Shown piece after piece: positions 1 to 6,053 of a stretch of DNA of 7,242 nucleotides. Each line of letters starts with the position of its first letter. Position 1 is the first letter of the stretch. The notes under the pieces are model-generated. The model made no database searches. It was given only the letters and a program-made list of their open reading frames with translations, and was not told the origin of the DNA. Source of the stretch: Flavobacteriales bacterium. GTDB lineage: Bacteria > Bacteroidota > Bacteroidia > Flavobacteriales > Flavobacteriaceae. Both the position numbers and the translations under genes were made by a program. The stretch spans positions 1 to 7,242 of the forward strand of contig JALVKK010000305.1 in assembly GCA_027033875.1 (NCBI GenBank). The letters run 5' to 3'.

Positions 1-299
1 GGTTTGCTATCAAGACGATGCAGCTGGTAGGCGCTACAAAAGCTTTTATCAGACGACCGTTTTTGTTCAATGCGTTTTGGTTGGGTTTTGCCGGCGCATC
101 AATTGCCTCAATTATTCTGTACATTTCATTGTACTATTTGGATATTTATTTTCCCGAATTTCATTTTTTAAATGATTATAAATTGCTCATAATTTTATTT
201 GGAAGTGTTTTTCTAACCGGCATTTTCATTACATTTGTCAGCACTTATTTTGCAACCGGACGTTTGTTAAATTTGAATGCGGAACAGTTACATTATTAG
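1..299 (+). CDS. ftsX: Cell division protein FtsX, C-terminal fragment (5' end outside window)
   Basis: This is the last 98 residues of an integral membrane protein; the reading frame is open to the left edge, with the first complete codon at base 3, so the Met at 18 is internal. The segment IKTMQLVGATKAFIRRPF matches the conserved FtsX stretch just before the third transmembrane helix. Two hydrophobic segments follow (around FLFNAFWLGFAGASIASIIL and LLIILFGSVFLTGIFITF), then a short cytoplasmic tail ending NLNAEQLHY. In the family, FtsX pairs with the ATPase FtsE and couples cytoplasmic ATP hydrolysis to activation of periplasmic peptidoglycan hydrolases at the septum. The downstream order DUF3098, uppP, truB is the usual context of ftsX in Bacteroidota and supports the call. 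Nothing suggests that the visible part is damaged. Confidence 0.9.
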   Translation, partial: FAIKTMQLVGATKAFIRRPFLFNAFWLGFAGASIASIILYISLYYLDIYFPEFHFLNDYKLLIILFGSVFLTGIFITFVSTYFATGRLLNLNAEQLHY

Positions 300-327
300 T
301 TGAAAGTTAAAAGTTGAAAGTTGAAAG
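300..327. repeat. Tandem heptamer repeat, four units of TTGAAAG
   Basis: Four head-to-tail 7-bp units start directly after the ftsX stop codon: TTGAAAG, TTAAAAG, TTGAAAG, TTGAAAG. Only one base in the second unit departs from the consensus. The array is non-coding and sits immediately upstream of the palindromic element at 331. Its function is unknown. Copy number in such arrays can vary between strains through replication slippage. Confidence 0.85.
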
Positions 328-330
328 TAC

Positions 331-382
331 GGTTACTTCGATACGATTTTGTTTCTTGCAGTCACAAAATCACTCAGTAACC
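331..382. repeat. Palindromic dispersed element, copy A
   Basis: A 52-bp imperfect palindrome with two perfect arm pairs: GGTTACT (331-337) with AGTAACC (376-382), and GATTTTGT (345-352) with ACAAAATC (364-371). A related copy lies at 1737-1782 inside truB. The two share ACTTCG, TAC, ATTTTG and the 14-mer CAAAATCACTCAGT in the same order, and differ mainly in the loop and outer arm bases. This looks like a REP-type element: outer arms of the form ACTTCG...CTCAGT recur in many bacterial genomes as scattered short palindromes. No REP-associated transposase is in the window. In RNA it could form a long hairpin between ftsX and the DUF3098 gene. Confidence 0.75.
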
Positions 383-408
383 TATGAAGCAGAAATAAAG
401 GTATCTGA

Positions 409-505
409 GTGCCCCCCGACTTCTGTCGGGAGAATGTGCCGAAGCGCCGATACCGACCTACGTCGGCACAAGCTATCAAATAACCCCCGATGAGAATCGG
501 GGCAC
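409..505. repeat. Cluster of GC-rich hairpins in the ftsX-DUF3098 gap
   Basis: Three perfect short inverted repeats follow one another: CCCGAC-TTCT-GTCGGG (415-430), TGTGCCGA/TCGGCACA (435-442 with 463-470; an alternative inner hairpin CCGAC-CTAC-GTCGG lies at 453-466), and CCCCGAT-GAGA-ATCGGGG (485-502). A long-range pairing GTGCCCC (409-415) with GGGGCAC (499-505) could enclose the block, but it competes with the third hairpin and one base of the first. A further pair GGTATC (400-405) with GATACC (449-454) is also possible. No T-run follows any stem, so these do not look like ordinary intrinsic terminators. The block is much richer in G and C than the flanking genes, which fits an inserted or repeat-derived sequence. 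Confidence 0.7.
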
Positions 506-529
506 AGCAAATAACCAAATAACCAAAAA

Positions 530-781
530 ATGTCAAAACAAAACAAAAATCAAAACACAGAACAGAAACCGATGTTATTCGGACGTGAAAACTATAAATA
601 TCTGTTCATAGGCTTAGCATTTATCATTTTAGGATTTGCACTAATGTCCGGAGGGGGCAGCAAAGAACCGGATGTTTGGAATCCGGAAATTTTTAGTTTT
701 AGACGGATTCGTTTGTCGCCAATGTTGATTTTGTTTGGAATCATAGTGGAAATCTATGCTATCATGCGTAAACCTGAATAA
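530..781 (+). CDS. DUF3098 family small membrane protein
   Basis: An 83-residue protein with a polar, Asn/Gln/Lys-rich N-terminus (residues 1-15), a first hydrophobic segment at about 24-40 (KYLFIGLAFIILGFALMSGG), a loop containing KEPDVWNPEIFSFRRI, and a second hydrophobic segment at about 62-77. The short FGxxNY lead-in, the GFxLMSGGGS stretch, the D-x-W-N-P-E-I-F-S-F-R-R loop and two helices are the DUF3098 pattern as I know it, a Bacteroidota family without an assigned function that usually sits between ftsX and uppP. The ATG at 530 follows an A-rich leader; there is no Shine-Dalgarno sequence, as is normal in this phylum. Only 3 bp separate its stop from uppP, so the two are very likely cotranscribed. 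A role in envelope or division is an inference from position only. Confidence 0.88.
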   Translation: MSKQNKNQNTEQKPMLFGRENYKYLFIGLAFIILGFALMSGGGSKEPDVWNPEIFSFRRIRLSPMLILFGIIVEIYAIMRKPE

Positions 782-784
782 TTT

Positions 785-1567
785 ATGACTGATATTCAAG
801 CTGTTATTTTAGCTATTATTGAAGGAATTACCGAATTTTTACCGATTTCTTCAACAGGACATATGATATTAGGCTCTTCTTTTATGGGTATTGCCAAAGA
901 TGACTTTACCAAATTGTTTACTATTGTAATTCAATTAGGTGCCATTTTATCCGTTGTGATTTTGTATTGGCGCCGGTTTTTGCAATCATGGGATTTTTAC
1001 AAAAAATTATTCGTAGCTTTTTTACCTGCTGTTGTTTTAGGTTTATGGTTGAATAAAATCATTGACCAACTGCTCGAAAGCCCTTTAACTGTTGCTGTTA
1101 CATTGATTATAGGAGGATTGATTTTACTAAAAGTAGATGATTGGTACGGACAAAATACGGAACACAACATCAATTACAAAAAGGCTTTAAAAATCGGATT
1201 TTATCAAACTTTAGCAATGATTCCCGGAGTTTCACGCAGTGGTGCTACCATTGTAGGCGGAATGTTGCAGGATTTGAACCGGAAAACAGCTACCGAATTT
1301 TCATTTTTTCTCGCCGTACCGACTATGTTTGGCGCAACGGCAAAAAAACTTTGGGATTATTATCAAGAAGGTTTTAATTTGTCTGCTCATCAAATTAATT
1401 TGTTGTTGATTGGTAATATTATTGCTTTTATAGTTGCCATGGTTGCCATCAAAAGTTTTATCAATTATATCAGTCAAAAAGGTTTTAAAATTTTCGGTTA
1501 TTATCGTATTTTTATTGGCATAGTTTTACTTTTAATACATTTTTTTATCAAACCTTTGATTATATAA
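785..1567 (+). CDS. uppP: Undecaprenyl-diphosphatase (BacA/UppP family)
   Basis: This 260-residue polytopic membrane enzyme removes one phosphate from undecaprenyl diphosphate, regenerating the carrier lipid for peptidoglycan and other surface polymers. Both family signatures are intact: EGITEFLPISSTGH at residues 13-26, with the two acidic residues E13 and E17 and H26, and PGVSRSGAT at 147-155, containing the arginine (R151) and serines of the active site. The conserved segment TEFSFFLAVPTM follows at about 170-181. Hydrophobic segments run along nearly the whole chain, including a C-terminal helix at about 241-256. Length is normal for the family. The start at 785 lies 3 bp after the DUF3098 stop and places the first signature where it belongs. 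Overproduction of this family can confer bacitracin tolerance; nothing here suggests that specifically. Confidence 0.96.
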   Translation: MTDIQAVILAIIEGITEFLPISSTGHMILGSSFMGIAKDDFTKLFTIVIQLGAILSVVILYWRRFLQSWDFYKKLFVAFLPAVVLGLWLNKIIDQLLESPLTVAVTLIIGGLILLKVDDWYGQNTEHNINYKKALKIGFYQTLAMIPGVSRSGATIVGGMLQDLNRKTATEFSFFLAVPTMFGATAKKLWDYYQEGFNLSAHQINLLLIGNIIAFIVAMVAIKSFINYISQKGFKIFGYYRIFIGIVLLLIHFFIKPLII

Positions 1568-1582
1568 TTTAGCTATATGTTA

Positions 1583-1679
1583 TCAAACCATTAAAACTTT
1601 AAGGTTTTTAAGAGTTTCATTTGATATATTCCTTATGTAAAAATCCTCATTTCTCTTTTACAGCAAGATTATGGTTTGA
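1583..1679 (+). other. Possible three-stem structure in the truB leader
   Basis: The 145-bp gap between uppP and truB contains a perfect 9-bp inverted repeat, TCAAACCAT (1583-1591) with ATGGTTTGA (1671-1679), enclosing two smaller ones: AAAAC (1593-1597) with GTTTT (1604-1608), extendable by a T-G wobble around a TTAA loop, and TGTAAAA (1636-1642) with TTTTACA (1656-1662). Read as RNA this would be a three-way junction ending about 30 bases before the truB start. It matches no riboswitch or leader that I recognise. The inner stems are A/T-only or nearly so and could be chance in AT-rich DNA. A miniature inverted-repeat element is an alternative, but I see no target-site duplication. Confidence 0.3.
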
Positions 1680-1712
1680 AGCACTAAACATTATCTAACA
1701 ACAAAAAAATCT

Positions 1713-2483
1713 ATGAATCAAAAAAATCGAAAATCTGCACTTCGGTACAATTTTGCTCATACTTCGCAAAATCACTCAGTGCCCGAATCTGAAATCGAAA
1801 GTCTTCGTAAAGGTCAAGTCGTACTGATTGATAAAGATTTGGACTGGACATCTTTTGATGTGGTCAATAAAATGCGCTATGCGATATTAAAAAAATATAA
1901 TATAAAAAAAATTAAAGTCGGTCATGCCGGCACATTAGATCCTTTGGCTACGGGCTTGTTATTGGTTTGCGTCGGCAAAGCTACCAAAACCATTCATCAA
2001 TATCAAGGTTTGGATAAGGAATACACCGGCACTTTTCATATAGGAGCGACGACGCCTTCTTATGATTTGGAAACTCCTGTTGACAAAAATTTTGCAACAG
2101 AACATATCACACCTGAAATGATTATGACAACCGCCAATAATTTTATAGGAAAACAACAACAGTTTCCTCCTGTATTTTCGGCTGTTAAAAAAAACGGTAA
2201 AAAATTATACGAGCATGCTCGTAAAGGTGAAAAAGTGGAAATAAAAGCCAGAGAAATTGAAATAAAAGAATTTGAAATTTTGTCAATAGACTTGCCCGAA
2301 GTTGCTTTCAGAGTCAAGGTCAGCAAAGGAACATATATCCGCTCGCTGGCTTATGATTTTGGTAAGGTATTACATTCGGGGGCTTATTTATCCGCTTTGC
2401 GACGTACTAAAATCGGAACTTTTGACGTTAAAAATGCCATAAATATTGAAAAATGGGTTGCAAATTTAGAACATGAAATTTAA
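1713..2483 (+). CDS. truB: tRNA pseudouridine(55) synthase TruB
   Basis: A 256-residue enzyme that isomerises uridine 55 in the T-loop of tRNAs to pseudouridine. The catalytic motif HAGTLDPLATG is at residues 71-81, with the nucleophilic aspartate D76. It is preceded by the conserved DWTSFDVVNKMR (43-54) and followed by KEYTGTF (102-108) and GTYIRSLAYDFG (206-217). The core starts at about residue 33 (KGQVVLIDK). Residues 1-32 are longer and more polar than the short lead-in usual for this family, and residues 9-24 are encoded by a palindromic repeat copy (1737-1782). The first ATG was taken as the start; a GTG at 1779 (codon 23), lying within the repeat, would give a more typical N-terminus and cannot be excluded. 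The 3' end overlaps the next gene by 11 bp. No clear promoter is seen in the 145-bp gap upstream. Confidence 0.95.
   Translation: MNQKNRKSALRYNFAHTSQNHSVPESEIESLRKGQVVLIDKDLDWTSFDVVNKMRYAILKKYNIKKIKVGHAGTLDPLATGLLLVCVGKATKTIHQYQGLDKEYTGTFHIGATTPSYDLETPVDKNFATEHITPEMIMTTANNFIGKQQQFPPVFSAVKKNGKKLYEHARKGEKVEIKAREIEIKEFEILSIDLPEVAFRVKVSKGTYIRSLAYDFGKVLHSGAYLSALRRTKIGTFDVKNAINIEKWVANLEHEI
1737..1782. repeat. Palindromic dispersed element, copy B, inside truB
   Basis: A 46-bp palindrome related to copy A at 331-382. Arms are GCACT (1737-1741) with AGTGC (1778-1782), and ATTTTG (1750-1755) with CAAAAT (1767-1772). The 14-mer CAAAATCACTCAGT is identical in both copies. The outer arms differ at two successive base pairs (T-A and T-A in copy A, G-C and C-G here), and pairing is kept in both. 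It lies in frame within the truB reading frame, where it encodes roughly ALRYNFAHTSQNHSVP. Confidence 0.72.
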
Positions 2484-3150
2484 GTTATCACATACCGAAA
2501 AAGCGCTTTTAATCACTTTATTCATTGAAACGATCATACTTATTTCATTGTTTAAATTAGGTTTTGAAGAAAAACCCAAAGAAGAGACTTATGCCGTAGA
2601 ATTTGTCGATGATAATTTTGATTTCAATGAATTAAAACCTGAAGAGAAACCCGAATTGCCTGATATTCAAAAATATGTCAATCAAAAATATCGAACTAAC
2701 ATAGCTTCAAACGCTATGCAGGAAGAAAAATCATTTGAAGAGTTTAGACAACATCACGAACAAGAACTTGAAGAATTTTATAAAAATCGCGAACAAAATC
2801 AAGTTGTAGATGCCGGCGAACAGGAACCTTCAAAGAAACCTGAAGAAAATAAAAAAGAAGTCCGGTTTACGGGCAATAGTAATATCCGGTATTTTATCAA
2901 AAACCGGCATGATGTTTATATGGCAAATCCGCTTTATACTTGCCCCGAATATATGGCGGGTTTGGTCGTTGTTGATATTCAATTGGATCAAAGCGGTAAA
3001 GTGATTAAAGCCAAATATAATTCAGAAAAATCAACCACCAAAGCCCAATGTCTTATAGAAAGTGCCATTGAAGCAGCTTACGATAGTTTTTTCAATGATG
3101 ATAATACTGCGCCGGTTGTCCAAAACGGGTATATTACTTATAATTTTTAA
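2473..3150 (+). CDS. TonB-like periplasmic protein with one N-terminal membrane anchor
   Basis: A 225-residue protein with a short basic N-terminus, one hydrophobic helix at about 11-30, a charged Glu/Lys/Pro-rich linker (about 31-130, with a likely helical stretch near 82-107), and a C-terminal globular domain at about 135-225. That domain has the layout of the TonB-like C-terminal fold of Bacteroidota envelope proteins: NPLYTCPEYMAGLVVVDIQLDQSGKV, then a Cys-containing helix (TTKAQCLIESAIEAA) and a final strand (NGYITYNF). The two cysteines, C157 and C193, could form a disulfide in the periplasm. I cannot tell whether it energises outer-membrane transport as TonB does or has a structural role like TolA; no ExbB/ExbD or receptor gene is in view. 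Its ATG lies 11 bp inside the end of truB in another frame, suggesting translational coupling. Confidence 0.72.
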   Translation: MKFKLSHTEKALLITLFIETIILISLFKLGFEEKPKEETYAVEFVDDNFDFNELKPEEKPELPDIQKYVNQKYRTNIASNAMQEEKSFEEFRQHHEQELEEFYKNREQNQVVDAGEQEPSKKPEENKKEVRFTGNSNIRYFIKNRHDVYMANPLYTCPEYMAGLVVVDIQLDQSGKVIKAKYNSEKSTTKAQCLIESAIEAAYDSFFNDDNTAPVVQNGYITYNF

Positions 3151-3196
3151 GAATAATCAATTGTATTATACACACTTTATCAACAAATTTGCGGTA

Positions 3197-4816
3197 TCAT
3201 TTTCCTAATATTTTATCATATTGCTGCGGATTGTTCAATATTTCTTTGGCTTTTATAATGACCGTATCGTGTTTGACATTATATCGTATCAAAGCATCTT
3301 CTCGAAAATAACGCTTGATCAGATCTTTGGATAATTCCGATAAAATATAATCTTCATATTTTTTCAAAACATTGATGTTGTGTGTCTTATAAGACTTTTC
3401 CAGTTCTTCATACATTTTGATAACCGTAGCATCTTGCTGTTCTTTTCGGGCTTTATTCTCAGCTTTTGCCAATATTTTTTCGGCATCGCTTTTCGGATAC
3501 AAATCTTTATCTTTCATATATTTCAAAAAATTGTCAAAATCTTTTTCGGTCAATTTAAAATCTTCTTGTTTTGCAGGCTTCGGCTGATTGTAATAATACC
3601 AAGTCGCAAAATCAAACAAAATGTTTTTATTTATCAAATCTTTGATAAGTGATTCCGAAATTTCGGTTTTCAATTCTATATCAGGAACTATTCCGCCCAA
3701 ATTGTGCACGATTCTGCCATTGGTTGTTTTGTATTCTTTTTCGGTTAAATTGTCTCTCATCAATTGCGGATTACCGTTTTTGTCGCGATGCCAATAATCT
3801 ATTTTTTGTATTAATCGTCCCGAAGGAATATAATATTTTGAAATGGTCTGTTTCATATAGGTTCCGTACTTGAGTTTGTAAGTACGTTGTACCAAACCTT
3901 TTCCGTAAGTTGTATCACCTACGATGACGGCACGGTCATAATCTTGCAAACTCCCCGACAATATTTCGGAAGCCGATGCCGAATGATTATTAACCAAAAT
4001 AACCAGTGGAATTTCTTCATCGACAGACGGATTACGCGTCATATAAGTTCTGTTGTATTTTTCAAATCGTCCTTTGGTTGTTACAACAACTTTTCCTTGC
4101 GGAATAAAAAAGTTTACGATTTTTACAACTTCGTTGAGTAACCCGCCCGGATTAGACCGTATATCGATAATCAGTTTTTTGGCGCCTTGTTTTTTTAGAT
4201 CCAACAGTGCTTTTTTGACCTGACTTGAAGCTAATTTGTTAAACTTAACAAACCGAATATATCCGATATCTCCATCGAGATAAGTCCCTGTAACAGCATT
4301 TAATTTGATGTCTGCTCTTTTTATTTTCAGATGTAATTTTTTAGCGTTGCGCTTAATGTCCAATGCCACTTCACTACCGGCAGCACCTTTTAGAAGATTG
4401 GAAGCAACTTTATTTGACAATTCGCCTACTTTTTTACCGTCTATGGTCCAAATTTCATCTCCGGCTTTGAGTTTTTCGGCTGCCGGCGTATCTTTAAAAA
4501 TATCGGTAACCAAAATCAAACTGTCTTTGTAGCGAACCCTGATACCTAAACCTCCGAAATGCCCTTCTTGACGCATTTTCTGATCCAATATTGCTTGTTC
4601 GTCATAAAAAGTCGTAAAACGATCCAAGCCGTTGAGCATACGTTTGGTGTTTTTTTGCATCAAATCGCCAAAATTTATATCGTCTATATAATTTGTCGCC
4701 AATTTTTTGAGCACATCATTGTAAATTTCCATTTGTTTGCTAATCTCAAAATACGGATTTTGTGCCGCAATATTCAAAGAAATAACTAATATAATAACAC
4801 TGACTAACTTTTTCAT
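3197..4816 (-). CDS. Carboxyl-terminal processing protease, peptidase family S41
   Basis: A 539-residue exported serine protease. MKKLVSVIILVISLNIAAQ forms a signal peptide with likely cleavage near residues 18-19. A helical segment (about 20-85) precedes a PDZ domain (about 88-165: GGLGIRV, then DTPAAEKLKAGDEIWTIDGK). The S41 catalytic core follows: IIDIRSNPGGLL near 216-227, the nucleophile in HSASASE (S281) and the general base in GDTTYGKGLVQ (K306). The Ser-Lys spacing of 25 is the usual one for the family. A charged, mostly helical C-terminal domain fills the last 140 residues, as in Bacteroidota homologues. Such enzymes trim or degrade periplasmic proteins from their C-termini; the target is unknown. 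An in-frame ATG at 4834 would add six residues; 4816 was chosen because it gives a cleaner signal peptide. The gene is convergent with the TonB-like gene and divergent from dprA. Confidence 0.93.
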   Translation of the reverse strand: MKKLVSVIILVISLNIAAQNPYFEISKQMEIYNDVLKKLATNYIDDINFGDLMQKNTKRMLNGLDRFTTFYDEQAILDQKMRQEGHFGGLGIRVRYKDSLILVTDIFKDTPAAEKLKAGDEIWTIDGKKVGELSNKVASNLLKGAAGSEVALDIKRNAKKLHLKIKRADIKLNAVTGTYLDGDIGYIRFVKFNKLASSQVKKALLDLKKQGAKKLIIDIRSNPGGLLNEVVKIVNFFIPQGKVVVTTKGRFEKYNRTYMTRNPSVDEEIPLVILVNNHSASASEILSGSLQDYDRAVIVGDTTYGKGLVQRTYKLKYGTYMKQTISKYYIPSGRLIQKIDYWHRDKNGNPQLMRDNLTEKEYKTTNGRIVHNLGGIVPDIELKTEISESLIKDLINKNILFDFATWYYYNQPKPAKQEDFKLTEKDFDNFLKYMKDKDLYPKSDAEKILAKAENKARKEQQDATVIKMYEELEKSYKTHNINVLKKYEDYILSELSKDLIKRYFREDALIRYNVKHDTVIIKAKEILNNPQQYDKILGK

Positions 4817-4853
4817 TCGTATATTTTTTTGCATAATTTGTTTACTTTTAGGC

Positions 4854-4865
4854 TTTTGTACAAAA
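4854..4865. promoter_or_regulatory. Perfect 12-bp palindrome in the S41-dprA divergent gap
   Basis: TTTTGTACAAAA is an exact palindrome 38 bp before the chosen protease start (20 bp before the longer one) and 71 bp before dprA. Its position in a divergent intergenic region would suit a dimeric regulator, but no regulator gene is nearby, there is no second copy in the gap, and an AT-rich 12-mer of this kind could arise by chance. The remainder of the 102- to 120-bp gap is AT-rich, without a convincing match to the Bacteroidota promoter consensus (TTG and TAnnTTTG) on either strand. Confidence 0.25.
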
Positions 4866-4936
4866 CAAAAATCTTTCCAAACAGGTTAATTGAAATTGTT
4901 TATATTTAATTTTTTAAAAATACACATTTTTTATAA

Positions 4937-6040
4937 ATGAATACTGACAGTCTTTATTATCTTTTAGCTTTGCAAAAAGTCAAAAATATCGGTGATATTT
5001 CTGCAAAAAAACTATTGCGACATTTTGGCTCTGCCAAAGCAATATTTGAAGCGGCGAAAAACAATAGCATTGATGTGCAAGACATTGGTTTGGTGATGAT
5101 TCAAAGTTTGAAACAATTTGACGATTGGCAAAGAGTTTCAGACGAATTGGAATATATCGATCAGAATAATATAAAGATTGTCAGTATATTTGACGATGAC
5201 TATCCTTATCGTTTACAACATGCTCCGGACGGACCCATTTTGTTTTTTTATCAAGGTAATACCGATTTGAACGGTTCCAAAATGCTCAGTATAGTCGGTA
5301 CACGCAATATTACACCTTACGGCAAGCGTATCGTTGCCGAATTTTTGGAAGTATTGGCGCCTTACAAACCGGTTATTGTCAGCGGATTGGCTTACGGTGT
5401 TGATATTGAAGCCCATCTAAATGCTTTAAAACACGACTTGCCCACAATCGGTGTTTTAGGACACGGTTTTCAACGAATTTATCCCAGTATCCACCAAAAA
5501 ATTGCCCGTCAAATGCTCGATAACGGAGGATTGATTTCTGAGTTTTGGCATACAGATGCTGTTGATCGCAATAATTTTTTAAAACGTAACCGCATAATTG
5601 CCGGTATATCAGAAGCAACATTGGTCATCGAATCCGGTGAAAAAGGCGGTGCATTGGTAACAGCTGATATCGCCAATTCTTATAACCGTGATGTGTTTGC
5701 CGTTCCGGGACGGTTGTCCGATATGTTTAGCAAAGGTTGTAATAATCTGATTAAAAACAATAAAGCGGCATTGGTTACCGATGCTCATGATATTATCGAA
5801 TTGTTGCAATGGTCGGAAGACAAAATTAAACCCGATAATCCGCAGTTAAATCTATTTGTCGATTTAACCGATGACGAACAACTGATTTTTGATTTGTTGC
5901 AAACGGAAGCAAAATTATCTCTGGACGAAATAGCCGTCAAATTGCAAATGCCCATCTCAAAAACGGCACAAATTTTATTGCAAATGGAATTGAAAAATAT
6001 TATTTCGTCGCTTCCGGGCAAAATGTACGAACTATTGTAG
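4937..6040 (+). CDS. dprA: DNA-processing protein DprA (Smf)
   Basis: A 367-residue cytoplasmic protein of natural transformation: in the family it binds incoming single-stranded DNA and loads RecA onto it. Three regions are visible. An N-terminal helix-hairpin-helix-like region at about 5-60 includes LQKVKNIGDISAKKLLRHFG. The Rossmann-like DprA core at about 80-290 carries VGTRNITPYGK (120-130), SGLAYGVDIEAH (149-160), GHGFQRIYP (175-183), FLKRNRIIAGIS (214-225), ESGEKGGALVTA (232-243) and FAVPG (254-258). A C-terminal winged-helix-like domain lies at about 308-367. Length is normal for a three-domain DprA. The first ATG, after an A/T-rich leader without Shine-Dalgarno, puts the N-terminal region in register. 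No other competence gene (comEC, comM, comF) is in the window, so natural transformability is not shown. It ends 13 bp from the convergent SPOR-domain gene. Confidence 0.96.
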   Translation: MNTDSLYYLLALQKVKNIGDISAKKLLRHFGSAKAIFEAAKNNSIDVQDIGLVMIQSLKQFDDWQRVSDELEYIDQNNIKIVSIFDDDYPYRLQHAPDGPILFFYQGNTDLNGSKMLSIVGTRNITPYGKRIVAEFLEVLAPYKPVIVSGLAYGVDIEAHLNALKHDLPTIGVLGHGFQRIYPSIHQKIARQMLDNGGLISEFWHTDAVDRNNFLKRNRIIAGISEATLVIESGEKGGALVTADIANSYNRDVFAVPGRLSDMFSKGCNNLIKNNKAALVTDAHDIIELLQWSEDKIKPDNPQLNLFVDLTDDEQLIFDLLQTEAKLSLDEIAVKLQMPISKTAQILLQMELKNIISSLPGKMYELL

Positions 6041-6053
6041 TAAGCAATTTGTC

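Noticed and set aside
300..327. CRISPR-like array
   Set aside because: The units are 7 bp and directly adjacent, with no spacers and no cas genes nearby.
333..536. 67-codon minus-strand open frame between ftsX and the DUF3098 gene
   Set aside because: It lies almost wholly in the palindromic element and hairpin cluster, has no recognisable domain, and its open state follows from the repeats. Such frames are commonly over-predicted in repeat DNA.
1593..1609. AAAACTTTAAGGTTTTT as an intrinsic terminator after uppP
   Set aside because: The stem is nearly all A-T with one wobble pair; the run of five T is part of the stem itself. It is more useful as part of the possible leader structure.
1663..1712. 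Bacteroidota-type promoter (ATGGTTTG at 1671-1678) for truB
   Set aside because: It matches TAnnTTTG at all fixed bases but the first, and no suitably spaced TTG box was found upstream. The bases also form one arm of the 9-bp inverted repeat.
2060..2326. 88-codon minus-strand frame opposite truB
   Set aside because: It overlaps the conserved TruB core completely and has no family features of its own.
3151..3196. Bidirectional terminator between the convergent TonB-like and protease genes
   Set aside because: Only a 5-bp A/T-only inverted repeat (ATAAT 3153-3157 with ATTAT 3165-3169) is present, with no GC stem and no proper T-run.
3380..4789. Several plus-strand open frames of 74-90 codons opposite the S41 protease
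   Set aside because: They are antisense shadows of a gene with intact catalytic motifs along its length; their translations are Phe/Ile/Cys-rich as expected from reversed AT-rich coding sequence.
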